From the NCBI GenBank assembly GCA_013036995.1, contig JAAOXG010000088.1:1-57539 (forward strand): a DNA stretch of 57,539 bases, written 5' to 3'. Origin of the DNA: Lacrimispora defluvii. GTDB lineage: Bacteria; Bacillota; Clostridia; Lachnospirales; Lachnospiraceae. This document shows positions 25,875 to 33,640 of this stretch, one piece after another (within the stretch, counting starts at the first letter, position 1; each line of letters begins with the position of its first letter). The notes under the pieces are model-generated. The model made no database searches. It was not told the origin of the DNA and was given only the letters and a program-made list of their open reading frames with translations. The translations under genes were made by a program, and so were the position numbers.

Positions 25875-27290
25875 ATGTATGACGAAAATGACAAGATTGA
25901 AACAGGCCGGGTAAATCCGGAAGCCAATAAAGAAGAAGCCGTAACAACCAATTTTATAATGAGAGATCCGGAACCGGAAAAGGAACAGTCTCAGAACACC
26001 ATTCCCCATTATCAGGAATACCGTTATCAGAGAACACCGGACCTGACCCCTTATGAGGAAGAAGGAAAGAGACGAAAAAAAGGCAATTTCGGAAAAAAGG
26101 CAGTAGCAGTGGTTGGAAGTGCTCTGGTCTTTGGAATCGTTGCCGGCAGCACCATTGTGGGAATCAACTGGGCAGCAGGCTCCTATGCTCACAATAAATC
26201 GGTAGAAATAAGCCGTGCGGAAACCCTTCCCACAACACCGGCAAACAACTCACTTCCAGCTTCCAATACTTCCAGTATTTCCACAATCAATGACGTTTCT
26301 CCTATCGTTGACAAAGCAATGCCATCGGTAGTTGCCATTACAAGCAAGGTGGTCTATGAAAGCCAGACATGGTTTGGCCCCATGCAGCAGGAAGGAGAAG
26401 GAAGCGGTTCCGGAATTGTTGTTGGCAAAAACGACGATGAGCTTTTAATTGTCACCAACAACCACGTGGTTCAGGGAGCCAAGGAGTTAAAAGTTACCTT
26501 TATTGACCAGACAGCCGTAGATGCAGCCATTAAAGGAACAGACGCAGACAGTGACTTAGCAGTGATAGCAGTTCCATTAAAAAATATCTCCTCTGACACA
26601 TTATCCAAAATAGCCATTGCCTCACTTGGAAAATCCGAAACATTAAAAGTAGGTCAGGGCGTTATTGCCATCGGTAATGCACTTGGATACGGCCAGTCCG
26701 TAACCGTAGGTTATATCAGTGCACTTGACCGTTCCGTACAGACAGAAGACGGAACAAACCGTGATCTGCTTCAGACCGATGCAGCCATTAACCCAGGTAA
26801 CAGCGGCGGCGCACTTTTAAATATGCAGGGAGAAGTAATCGGCATTAACTCAGCCAAATATTCCTCCACAGAAGTAGAGGGTATGGGATACGCCATTCCG
26901 ATCTCCAAAGCCCAGACAATTATAGACGGTCTCATAACCAAGAAGACCAGAACACAGGTTGCAGACAATGATCAGGGTTATTTAGGAATTCAGTGCAAGA
27001 ACATTGACTCCACCACCAGCCAGCAGCTAGGTATGCCTCAGGGTGTATTTATCTACAAGATTGTAGAAGGCGGAGCAGCATCCCAGTCAGATCTTCGTGA
27101 AAAAGACATCATCACCAAATTCGACGGACAGGGAATCAAAACCTATGATGACTTAACAAGCATGCTCAAATACTATGCAGGAGGAACAAAAGTATCTCTG
27201 ACTGTACAGTCTCTTGAAAACGGCCAGTATATAGAACGTAACGTTGACATCACCCTCGGCAAAAAGCCAGCAGACGCCAATCAGCAATAA
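25875..27290 (+). CDS. HtrA/DegP-type membrane-anchored serine protease with PDZ domain
   Basis: 471 residues, start ATG 25875 with AGGAG. There is a charged cytosolic segment (1-~72) and one membrane helix (~76-100). The trypsin-like domain has His197 (TNNHVV), Asp227 (DSDLAV) and Ser310 (NPGNSGGALLN). A C-terminal PDZ domain covers ~368-465 (GYLGIQCKNID, GVFIYKIVEGGAA). It degrades or refolds misfolded exported proteins outside the membrane. It is monocistronic between two terminators. The catalytic triad is intact. Confidence 0.93.
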   Translation: MYDENDKIETGRVNPEANKEEAVTTNFIMRDPEPEKEQSQNTIPHYQEYRYQRTPDLTPYEEEGKRRKKGNFGKKAVAVVGSALVFGIVAGSTIVGINWAAGSYAHNKSVEISRAETLPTTPANNSLPASNTSSISTINDVSPIVDKAMPSVVAITSKVVYESQTWFGPMQQEGEGSGSGIVVGKNDDELLIVTNNHVVQGAKELKVTFIDQTAVDAAIKGTDADSDLAVIAVPLKNISSDTLSKIAIASLGKSETLKVGQGVIAIGNALGYGQSVTVGYISALDRSVQTEDGTNRDLLQTDAAINPGNSGGALLNMQGEVIGINSAKYSSTEVEGMGYAIPISKAQTIIDGLITKKTRTQVADNDQGYLGIQCKNIDSTTSQQLGMPQGVFIYKIVEGGAASQSDLREKDIITKFDGQGIKTYDDLTSMLKYYAGGTKVSLTVQSLENGQYIERNVDITLGKKPADANQQ

Positions 27291-27305
27291 CAAATAAAAA
27301 ACCAG

Positions 27306-27342
27306 ACTCCCGGAATCCTCAGAGGAATTCCGGGAGTTTTTC
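27306..27342 (+). terminator. Rho-independent terminator after htrA
   Basis: ACTCCCGGAAT(CC) pairs with GGAATTCCGGGAGT with one bulge, followed by TTTTTCC. Confidence 0.85.
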
Positions 27343-27378
27343 CATTTCATTAAAAAACTCTAAACTGTCTGTCTCCTC

Positions 27379-27407
27379 TTGTACGACTCTTTTAAATGCT
27401 TTATAAT
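27379..27407 (+). promoter_or_regulatory. Promoter of the clpX-like/lspA-like operon
   Basis: TTGTAC (27379-27384), a 17-bp spacer and TATAAT (27402-27407). Transcription would begin near 27413, which rules out an ATG at 27396 and supports a start at 27453 or 27483. Confidence 0.55.
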
Positions 27408-27452
27408 AATCTGATATACAGTATAGAATTACAGACAAAAGGAGATTATACT

Positions 27453-28883
27453 TTGAACGATAAAGATTTTCTGGAGGAGAAGATGGAAGACAATAAGATC
27501 CAAAACTCTGATATTGATAAAGAAAAAAAAGAAGACGAATCAGAATACGAAAAAATCTGTTACGTATGCCGCAGACCAGAAAGTAAGGCAGGTTCCATGG
27601 TATCCATGCCAGGAGGCATGAACTTATGCCACGACTGTATGCAGAAAGCATTTGATTCCGTCACTCAGGGGGGACTTGACTTAAGCAAGCTTCCCGGAAT
27701 GCCCTACATGAACTTAAACCTTAACGATCTTGGAAGCTTAAACAAAGATCTGGAGATCCCCCAAAAGCAAAAAATCAAAAAGAGATCCGACAAAGAGCCC
27801 AAAAAGCAGCTGGAACGAAAAGACATCCCAGCCCCTCATACCGTCCGCCAGAAGCTTGACGAATATATCATCGGACAGGAGCAGGCGAAAAAAGCCATAT
27901 CCGTAGCGGTCTATAATCACTATAAGCGGGTATACCTGGCAGACACAGCGAAAAACGACGAAGATGCCGTCCAAATCGAGAAATCCAACATTCTCATGAT
28001 CGGGCCTACCGGCAGCGGCAAGACCTATCTGGTAAAGACACTGGCCAGACTCTTAGATGTCCCCCTTGCAATCGCAGATGCCACCTCCTTAACAGAGGCC
28101 GGGTACATCGGCGATGACATTGAAAGCGTGGTATCAAAGCTTCTTTCTGCCGCAGACAACGATGTAGAGCGGGCAGAACGTGGAATCATCTTCATCGATG
28201 AAATTGACAAAATTGCAAAAAAGAAGAATACCAGCAGCAGAGATGTAAGCGGCGAGTCCGTCCAGCAGGAACTATTAAAATTACTGGAAGGAAGCGCAGT
28301 AGAAGTCCCTGTAGGCGCAAACCAGAAGAATGCCATGACCCCCATGACAACCGTACGCACCGAGAACATCCTGTTTATCTGCGGCGGTGCCTTCCCTGAT
28401 CTGGAAGATATCATAAAAGAACGCCTCAAAGAAAAGACCTCCATAGGATTTTCCTCTGAATTAAAAGACAAATACGACAAGGATGCCAACATACTCTCCC
28501 GTGTAACCAACGAAGACTTAAAAAAATTTGGTATGATACCCGAGTTTCTCGGACGGCTCCCCATCACAGTCACCCTGGAAACCTTAACCAAAGAACTATT
28601 AATCCGGGTATTAAACGAGCCAAGGAATGCCATATTAAAACAGTACCAGAAGCTTTTGGAACTGGACGAGGTAAAACTGGTATTTGAAGACGAAGCCCTG
28701 GAATGGATTGCCGAGGAGGCACTGAAAAAAAAGACCGGTGCAAGAGCCCTCCGTGCCATCATAGAGAGCTTCATGCTGGACATCATGTATGAGATACCCA
28801 AAGACCCCAACATCGGTTCCGTCATCATCACCAGAGCTTACTTAGATAAAAACGGAGGCCCTCTCATCCAGATGAGAGGATAA
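27453..28883 (+). CDS. Divergent ClpX-like AAA+ unfoldase
   Basis: 476 residues using TTG 27453 (AAAGGAG, 8-nt spacing); ATG 27483 with GGAGG is the alternative. The zinc-binding head has CYVC and CHDC. After an acidic/basic linker comes the AAA+ core: Walker A GPTGSGKT, pore-loop GYIGDD (canonical ClpX has GYVGED), Walker B IIFIDEIDK, and GRLPITVTLETL. SIGFSSEL keeps the IGF loop that docks onto ClpP. It is longer than usual ClpX (~420-430) and does not sit beside clpP or lon as the main clpX does, so it is probably a second copy with its own adaptor or substrate range. It forms a two-gene operon with an LspA-like peptidase. Confidence 0.82.
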   Translation: MNDKDFLEEKMEDNKIQNSDIDKEKKEDESEYEKICYVCRRPESKAGSMVSMPGGMNLCHDCMQKAFDSVTQGGLDLSKLPGMPYMNLNLNDLGSLNKDLEIPQKQKIKKRSDKEPKKQLERKDIPAPHTVRQKLDEYIIGQEQAKKAISVAVYNHYKRVYLADTAKNDEDAVQIEKSNILMIGPTGSGKTYLVKTLARLLDVPLAIADATSLTEAGYIGDDIESVVSKLLSAADNDVERAERGIIFIDEIDKIAKKKNTSSRDVSGESVQQELLKLLEGSAVEVPVGANQKNAMTPMTTVRTENILFICGGAFPDLEDIIKERLKEKTSIGFSSELKDKYDKDANILSRVTNEDLKKFGMIPEFLGRLPITVTLETLTKELLIRVLNEPRNAILKQYQKLLELDEVKLVFEDEALEWIAEEALKKKTGARALRAIIESFMLDIMYEIPKDPNIGSVIITRAYLDKNGGPLIQMRG

Positions 28884-28901
28884 AGGAAAGGAGAGTGAAA
28901 C

Positions 28902-29369
28902 ATGCTATATATCGGTATCATAGGTATCCTTGCGGCTCTCGACTTATTCATAAAGCAGGCCATAGAACAGCAAAACGAATCAGACTTCCCCAAAGAATTA
29001 CAGAAAAGCGGCGGCAAGATTCTTCTATACAAGAATCACAATCCCGGCTTCTCATTTGGTTATTTAAAGGACCACCCGGAACTTGTTTCCATGATTCCCC
29101 TGGCAGTTGCCTCCTTCATAGGAGGAATGCTGACCTGTCTCTTAAAAAGCAAAGGAAAGACAGCAGAAAAGCTGGCCTTTTCCATTGCCCTTGGAGGAGC
29201 GGTCAGCAATTTGTATGACCGTCTGGTCCGTCATTACGTAGTAGACTATTTCAGTATTCAGTACGGCAAGCTGAAAAAAGTAGTTTTTAACCTGGGTGAT
29301 TTATTCATCTTTCTGGGCGCCGGCCTCATTATCATCATTGAAACCATTCGTACATTCAAAGAACGCTGA
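28902..29369 (+). CDS. Signal peptidase II (LspA)-like membrane protease
   Basis: 155 residues with four membrane helices. Family blocks are present: ALDLFIKQ (Asp-x3-Lys in helix 1), NPGFSFG, GGAVSNLYDR with VVDYF, and VFNLGDLFIF. The last two supply both catalytic aspartates. The second block differs from the usual NxGAAFG and several flanks are divergent, so it may be a specialised paralog rather than the main lspA. It cleaves the signal peptide of lipid-modified prolipoproteins if it acts like LspA. It begins 18 bp after the ClpX-like gene. Confidence 0.75.
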   Translation: MLYIGIIGILAALDLFIKQAIEQQNESDFPKELQKSGGKILLYKNHNPGFSFGYLKDHPELVSMIPLAVASFIGGMLTCLLKSKGKTAEKLAFSIALGGAVSNLYDRLVRHYVVDYFSIQYGKLKKVVFNLGDLFIFLGAGLIIIIETIRTFKER

Positions 29370-29375
29370 ATCAAA

Positions 29376-29408
29376 AAAAACGGCTGTATTCTTGACACAG
29401 CCGTTTTT
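29376..29408 (+). terminator. Terminator of the lspA-like gene, overlapping the next promoter
   Basis: AAAAACGGCTGT (29376-29387) pairs perfectly with ACAGCCGTTTTT (29397-29408). The -35 of the following promoter begins in its loop. Confidence 0.85.
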
Positions 29409-29420
29409 CTATTGTACAAT
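29392..29420 (+). promoter_or_regulatory. Consensus promoter of the CNNM/CorC gene
   Basis: TTGACA (29392-29397), 17-bp spacer, TACAAT (29415-29420). It starts inside the hairpin loop of the preceding terminator. Confidence 0.8.
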
Positions 29421-29455
29421 CATTCGTAAAATATAAAAAACAGGAGTTGATTTTT

Positions 29456-30733
29456 TTGGATTCGAGTGACTATATACAGTTGCTTATGTTAATTTTATTA
29501 GTTTTATTATCAGCATTTTTCTCATCCGCTGAGACAGCACTTACGACGGTGAACCGGATCAGAGTCAGAACTCTGGCAGAAGCAGGCAACAAAAATGCCA
29601 TTACGCTTACAAAGATACTGGAAAACCAGGGCAAGATGCTCAGCGCAATTCTCGTTGGAAACAATGTGGCAAATTTAACCGCCTCTTCTTTGTCCACCAC
29701 ACTTGTCATGAGTATATGGGGAAATAAGGCGATCAGCATTGGAACCGGCATTCTGACCCTTGTAATATTGGTTTTTGGTGAAATTTCCCCTAAGACCATT
29801 TCAACCTTATATTCCGAAACAATTTCTTTAAAATATGCAAAAATCATTTACGCATTTATGACAATCATGACACCTGTCATCTACGTAGTACACATCCTGT
29901 CCTCCAGCTTTTTGCGTTTCATCCACGTGAACCCCAACAAAAAGCAGGATTCCATTACAGAAGACGAACTGAGAACCATCGTAGATGTAAGCCATGAAGA
30001 GGGCGTAATTGAATCAGAAGAAAGAAAGATGATTAACAATGTATTCGATTTCGGTGATTCCGTAGCCAGGGACATCATGATCCCCCGTATTGACATGACC
30101 TTAGTAGATGTAAATGCCACATACGAAGAGCTGATCGATATTTTCCGTGAAGAGATGTACACCAGAATTCCTGTGTACGAGGAAACCAATGACAATGTAA
30201 TTGGAATCATCAACATGAAAGACCTTCTTTTAACCGACAACAGTACAGATTTTAATATCCGCAGTTTCCTGAGAGAGCCTCTCTATACATATGAGTACAA
30301 AAAAACAGCTGAACTCATGATAGAGATGCGCCAGACCTGCAACAATGTGGTTATCGTCCTAGACGAATACGGAGCAACAGCCGGCATGATCACCCTGGAA
30401 GATTTACTGGAGGAGATTGTAGGAGAGATCCGGGACGAATATGATGAAGACGAAGAGAACGAGCTGGTAGAAGTAGCCCCCCAGGAATATCTTGTGGAAG
30501 GTTCCATGAAACTTGACGATCTAAATGACAGACTTGGTCTGGAACTGGAATCAGAGGACTACGATTCCATAGCCGGATTAATCATCGGACTCTTAGACCG
30601 TCTTCCCGAACAGGGAGAAGAGGTAATCTGCGGTGATATCAGGCTGGTAGTGGAGGCTCTGGACAAAAACCGAATTGATAAAGTGAGAATGTATCTGGGG
30701 GTTGAAGAAACAGAACAGACCAAGAGGGGCTGA
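29456..30733 (+). CDS. CNNM/CorC (HlyC)-family membrane protein with CBS pair
   Basis: 425 residues. TTG 29456 is chosen since AGGAG lies 9 nt upstream; an in-frame TTG at 29447 abuts the site. The DUF21/CNNM membrane domain covers ~1-185 (FFSSAETALTTVNRIRVR, GEISPKT). The CBS pair lies at ~195-320 (IMIPRIDMTLVD, YTRIPVYEETNDNVIGIINMKDLL, VIVLDEYGATAGMITLEDLLEEIVGEI). The C-terminal CorC_HlyC domain is at ~335-415. Members export magnesium or adjust divalent cations. The last 19 nucleotides of the gene are part of a large fold-back element. Confidence 0.9.
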   Translation: MDSSDYIQLLMLILLVLLSAFFSSAETALTTVNRIRVRTLAEAGNKNAITLTKILENQGKMLSAILVGNNVANLTASSLSTTLVMSIWGNKAISIGTGILTLVILVFGEISPKTISTLYSETISLKYAKIIYAFMTIMTPVIYVVHILSSSFLRFIHVNPNKKQDSITEDELRTIVDVSHEEGVIESEERKMINNVFDFGDSVARDIMIPRIDMTLVDVNATYEELIDIFREEMYTRIPVYEETNDNVIGIINMKDLLLTDNSTDFNIRSFLREPLYTYEYKKTAELMIEMRQTCNNVVIVLDEYGATAGMITLEDLLEEIVGEIRDEYDEDEENELVEVAPQEYLVEGSMKLDDLNDRLGLELESEDYDSIAGLIIGLLDRLPEQGEEVICGDIRLVVEALDKNRIDKVRMYLGVEETEQTKRG

Positions 30734-30944
30734 GACGGAGTTTCGGCGGGAGAACTTCTAAGACCGGAGAGGCACAAAAAACATGGGATCGGAAACACTT
30801 CACCCGAATTTCTGAAAGAAATTCGCGCTCAGGGTTTCCTCGGAAATTGGCTTTGAAGCCAATTTCCGCCCATGTTTTTTGCACCTCTCCGGCCTAAGAA
30901 GTTCTAACCCCGCCTCCAAACCGTCTCAGCCCCTCTTGGTCTGT
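30715..30944. repeat. Large fold-back element 1 (230 bp) with two internal hairpins
   Basis: The left arm starts at 30715 and the right arm ends at 30944. The outermost 24 bp are a perfect inverted repeat (30715-30738 against 30921-30944). The inner part of the arms, 30751-30788 against 30869-30905, has only about three mismatches. Between the arms lie hairpins at 30805-30824 (GAATTTCT/AGAAATTC) and 30842-30867 (GGAAATTGGCTT/AAGCCAATTTCC), separated by CTCAGGG (30828-30834). The arm includes the stop codon of the CNNM gene. The structure is directly visible; its nature (mobile element, RNA element) is not known. Confidence 0.85.
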
Positions 30945-31077
30945 CCCGTTTCCCTCGACGCCGCAGGCCCCTCTGAAAATAAAACACTCCACGTCTTCGA
31001 TTTTAACGAAGTAAATATGCTTATTATAACGTTCCGACCGCGACGATTTTTCCCAGATGGAGAATCAATGTTGAACA
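30945..31077. other. Spacer between the two fold-back elements
   Basis: 133 bp with no supported gene. A small hairpin CTTCG/CGAAG occurs near 30995-31012. No promoter was recognised. Confidence 0.4.
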
Positions 31078-31326
31078 GAAAATGAGGAGTCCGGTTCCCG
31101 GATAAAGCGATTTGTGGAGGGCGTCGATAGGTGTTAGGGAGAGGAAGTGCAAAAATGAGGACAAAAAACGGACTCACAAAGTCCGTTTTTTAGGCGCCCT
31201 GAGTCGGGTTTTCATCAGGAAAACCTGACGAATGGTGCCGGTGTCCTTATTTTTGTGCTTTCACTCCCTTACACCTATCCCGCCCGAAACCATGAGCGTA
31301 TCCGGGGACCGGACTCCTTATTTTCC
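31078..31326. repeat. Large fold-back element 2 (249 bp), inverted copy of the same design
   Basis: The arms (31078-31162 and 31244-31326) match over ~80 bp with a short unpaired patch in the middle; the outer 15-20 bp and the GATAGGTGT..AGGGAG part are the best kept. Inner hairpins: 31163-31191 (AAAAAACGGACT/AGTCCGTTTTTT) and 31203-31229 (GGTTTTC/GAAAACC). Read on the minus strand it shows the same ordered motifs as element 1: GTTTCGG(G)CGGGA (31277-31290), GCACAAAAA (31250-31258), CTCAGGG between hairpins (31197-31203) and TTTTTGCAC (31147-31155). The two elements are therefore related and face opposite ways. Confidence 0.8.
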
Positions 31327-31365
31327 GCCAGCCCCCATGACTCCCATCTCATAAACCGTCCCCCA

Positions 31366-31725
31366 CTAACTAAGCATCCCCCCCGCAGTCCCACTAGCTG
31401 CGCAGATCGCCATGGTAGTCAGTATCTGATTCATCGACCCGTTAATCCCTCTGTTCAGCATAAAGGAAACTGCCAGCAGCACAAGGAAATACAAAAGACC
31501 CAGTAACAGGCCCCAGAAGAATCTCCTCTGCTTTATGCTTTTCCCCATGAGAATCCCTCCAAAGAGACAGGTGATAACGTAAACTGCATTCACACCCAGC
31601 CGGATCTGACCTTCCTTCAGCCGGAATCTATAAAGCGCTAAGGCCAGGATCACCAGCAGGACTCCGGTCAATATGTAGGTGACAAGCAGATTTCTAAGTG
31701 TGACCTGAAGCTTTGATTTTTCCAT
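31366..31725 (-). CDS. TIGR04086-type small membrane protein
   Basis: 119 residues with four predicted membrane helices (~10-28, 42-62, 68-90, 97-117). GGILMGKSIKQRRFFWGLLLG and the Gly-rich end (AASGTAGGMLS) match what I recall of the TIGR04086 family, common in clostridia near yajC and the SCIFF genes. AAGGAG precedes ATG 31725. Function unknown. It is transcribed away from scfA, so it shares the intergenic region with the SCIFF promoter. Confidence 0.75.
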   Translation of the reverse strand: MEKSKLQVTLRNLLVTYILTGVLLVILALALYRFRLKEGQIRLGVNAVYVITCLFGGILMGKSIKQRRFFWGLLLGLLYFLVLLAVSFMLNRGINGSMNQILTTMAICAASGTAGGMLS

Positions 31726-31843
31726 GTTTTTTCTCCTTATGTCTTGTCTTCTGGTTCAGTATATTCGTCCATCATGGAGGATATTCGAATATATTGGCAG
31801 TTGAAAAAAATGTTTCGGCGGCTCCCTGAGGGGGCAATTCATC

Positions 31844-31872
31844 TTGCACTGGTTAAAAACATGTGGTATAAT
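31844..31872 (+). promoter_or_regulatory. Strong promoter of scfA
   Basis: TTGCAC (31844-31849), 17 bp, TATAAT (31867-31872) with an extended TGG before the -10. Transcript start is expected near 31879. Confidence 0.7.
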
Positions 31873-31908
31873 CTCAAAGAATTAGGCAAATACAGGAGGT
31901 GTAAGTTT

Positions 31909-32055
31909 ATGAAACACGTAAAAACATTAAGTTCCAGTACATTAAAAGAATCTATGAAAAAAGGCGGCTGCGGTGAGTGCCAGACTTCCTGTCAGTCAGC
32001 TTGCAAAACATCCTGTACAGTAGGTAACCAGAGCTGCGAGAACAGCAATCGCTAG
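31909..32055 (+). CDS. scfA: SCIFF ranthipeptide precursor (six cysteines in forty-five)
   Basis: 48 residues from ATG 31909 with AGGAGGTG; the longer upstream frame lies within the promoter and is discarded. The leader MKHVKTLSSSTLKESMKK precedes a core with Cys at 21, 24, 28, 32, 36 and 43, the SCIFF signature. It is the substrate of the radical SAM enzyme encoded next, which forms thioether cross-links between Cys and nearby residues. SCIFF is almost universal in Clostridia; its final role (possibly signalling) is not settled. Confidence 0.95.
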   Translation: MKHVKTLSSSTLKESMKKGGCGECQTSCQSACKTSCTVGNQSCENSNR

Positions 32056-32082
32056 TATAAAACTGTATAGTACAGCCATAAG

Positions 32083-32140
32083 GCAGATAAGCACATGCCC
32101 CTACGGTCGTTAGACGGTAGGGGTTGCTTCGCTTGTCTGC
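32083..32140 (+). other. Long mRNA hairpin between scfA and its maturase
   Basis: GCAGATAAGC (32083-32092) pairs with GCTTGTCTGC (32131-32140), and inside it CCCCTAC pairs with GTAGGGG. No T-run follows. It probably stabilises the scfA message or lowers read-through so that the peptide exceeds the enzyme. Confidence 0.6.
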
Positions 32141-32183
32141 TAAATATGATTACGGGTTTAAATTTTAATTAAGGAGAATACAA

Positions 32184-33578
32184 GTGATCCATCAATATAT
32201 TAATAATGGCTTCCATATTATTATGGATGTCAACAGCGGGTCTGTTCATTCGGTTGATCCGGTTATGTATGATGCTGTAAAGATTGCAGCACCGCTGGTG
32301 CCGGATATGGAGAAGGCCGCAGCGCTTCCAAAGGAAGCGGAAGAGAAAGTGCTTTTGGAGCTTTCAGGTACCTATGAAGAGGCTGAGGTGAGAGAGGCTC
32401 TGGAAGAAATTCAGTTTCTGATCGATGAGGGGGAACTGTTTACCAAGGATATTTACCATGATTATGTGGTTGATTTTAAAAAGAGAAAGACCGTTGTGAA
32501 GGCTCTTTGCTTACATATTGCTCATGACTGCAACCTTGCATGCAAGTACTGCTTTGCGGAAGAAGGGGAGTATCATGGACGCCGTGCGCTGATGTCATTT
32601 GAGGTTGGTAAGAAGGCACTGGATTTTCTGATTGCCAATTCCGGCAACCGTAAGAATCTGGAAGTGGACTTTTTTGGCGGCGAACCGTTGATGAACTGGG
32701 ACGTTGTAAAACAACTTGTTGAATACGGACGCTCAAAAGAGAAAGAATATAATAAGAACTTTCGTTTTACCATGACTACCAACGGCGTGCTTTTAAATGA
32801 TGAGATTATGGAATACTGTAATCGGGAAATGAGCAATGTGGTGTTAAGCCTTGATGGACGGAAGGAAGTCAATGATCAGATGCGGCCGTTTCGGAATGGG
32901 AAGGGAAGCTATGAACTGATCGTTCCTAAATTTCAGAAGTTCGCAAAGCTGAGGGGGGAAAAGGATTATTATATCCGGGGTACGTTTACACGGAATAATA
33001 TGGATTTCTCAAAAGATGTACTGGAGTTTGCAGATCTTGGGTTTGAGAGCATGTCCATTGAGCCGGTTGTGGCTCAGGATGAAGAGGATTATTCCATCAG
33101 ACAGGAGGATATTCCGGCTATTTTAGAGGAGTATGATAAGCTGGCTGTTGAGTATATTAAGAGACAGAAGGAAGGGAAAGGATTTAATTTCTTCCACTTT
33201 AATATTGATCTGACTCAGGGACCCTGTGTGGCTAAGAGATTGTCTGGCTGCGGTTCAGGGACCGAGTATCTGGCGGTTACGCCATGGGGTGATTTCTATC
33301 CATGCCACCAATTTGTCGGAGAAGAGGAGTTTCTTCTGGGCAATGTAGATACAGGTGTGACAAACACACAGATCCGCGATGAATTTAAACTTTGCAATGT
33401 TTATGCAAAAGATAAATGCCGGGATTGCTTCGCAAGGTTTTATTGCAGCGGGGGCTGTGCAGCTAACTCCTATAATTTTCATGGAAGCATTACGGATGCG
33501 TATGATATCGGCTGCGAGATGCAGAAGAAACGGATTGAGTGTGCGATCATGATTAAGGCAGCATTGGCTGAAGAATAA
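32184..33578 (+). CDS. scfB: SCIFF radical SAM maturase
   Basis: 464 residues from GTG 32184 (AAGGAGAA). The N-terminal ~90 residues form a peptide-recognition (RRE-like) region. The radical SAM cluster motif is Cys116-x3-Cys120-x2-Cys123 (CNLACKYC), followed by FFGGEPLMNW. The C-terminal SPASM domain contains CVAKRLSGCGSG, CHQF, CNVYAKDKCRDCFARFYCSGGC and a late Cys, which bind auxiliary [4Fe-4S] clusters. It installs thioether bonds in ScfA. It belongs to the well-known scfA-scfB-secDF order. Confidence 0.95.
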   Translation: MIHQYINNGFHIIMDVNSGSVHSVDPVMYDAVKIAAPLVPDMEKAAALPKEAEEKVLLELSGTYEEAEVREALEEIQFLIDEGELFTKDIYHDYVVDFKKRKTVVKALCLHIAHDCNLACKYCFAEEGEYHGRRALMSFEVGKKALDFLIANSGNRKNLEVDFFGGEPLMNWDVVKQLVEYGRSKEKEYNKNFRFTMTTNGVLLNDEIMEYCNREMSNVVLSLDGRKEVNDQMRPFRNGKGSYELIVPKFQKFAKLRGEKDYYIRGTFTRNNMDFSKDVLEFADLGFESMSIEPVVAQDEEDYSIRQEDIPAILEEYDKLAVEYIKRQKEGKGFNFFHFNIDLTQGPCVAKRLSGCGSGTEYLAVTPWGDFYPCHQFVGEEEFLLGNVDTGVTNTQIRDEFKLCNVYAKDKCRDCFARFYCSGGCAANSYNFHGSITDAYDIGCEMQKKRIECAIMIKAALAEE

Positions 33579-33640
33579 GACTGAAAGTTCCGGCTTTCAG
33601 ACTTAAACTTGTTTTATTCCAAAAGTGAAGGAGAAAAGTC

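Noticed and set aside
28025-28831. 268-aa minus-strand frame inside the ClpX-like gene
   Set aside because: Ser/Phe-rich antisense shadow; the plus strand has all AAA+ motifs.
30879-31506. Short frames (30879-31085, 30926-31177, 31255-31506) inside the fold-back region
   Set aside because: They trace the palindrome arms, lack ribosome sites and resemble no protein family; the mirrored QTKRG end is a result of the inverted repeat.
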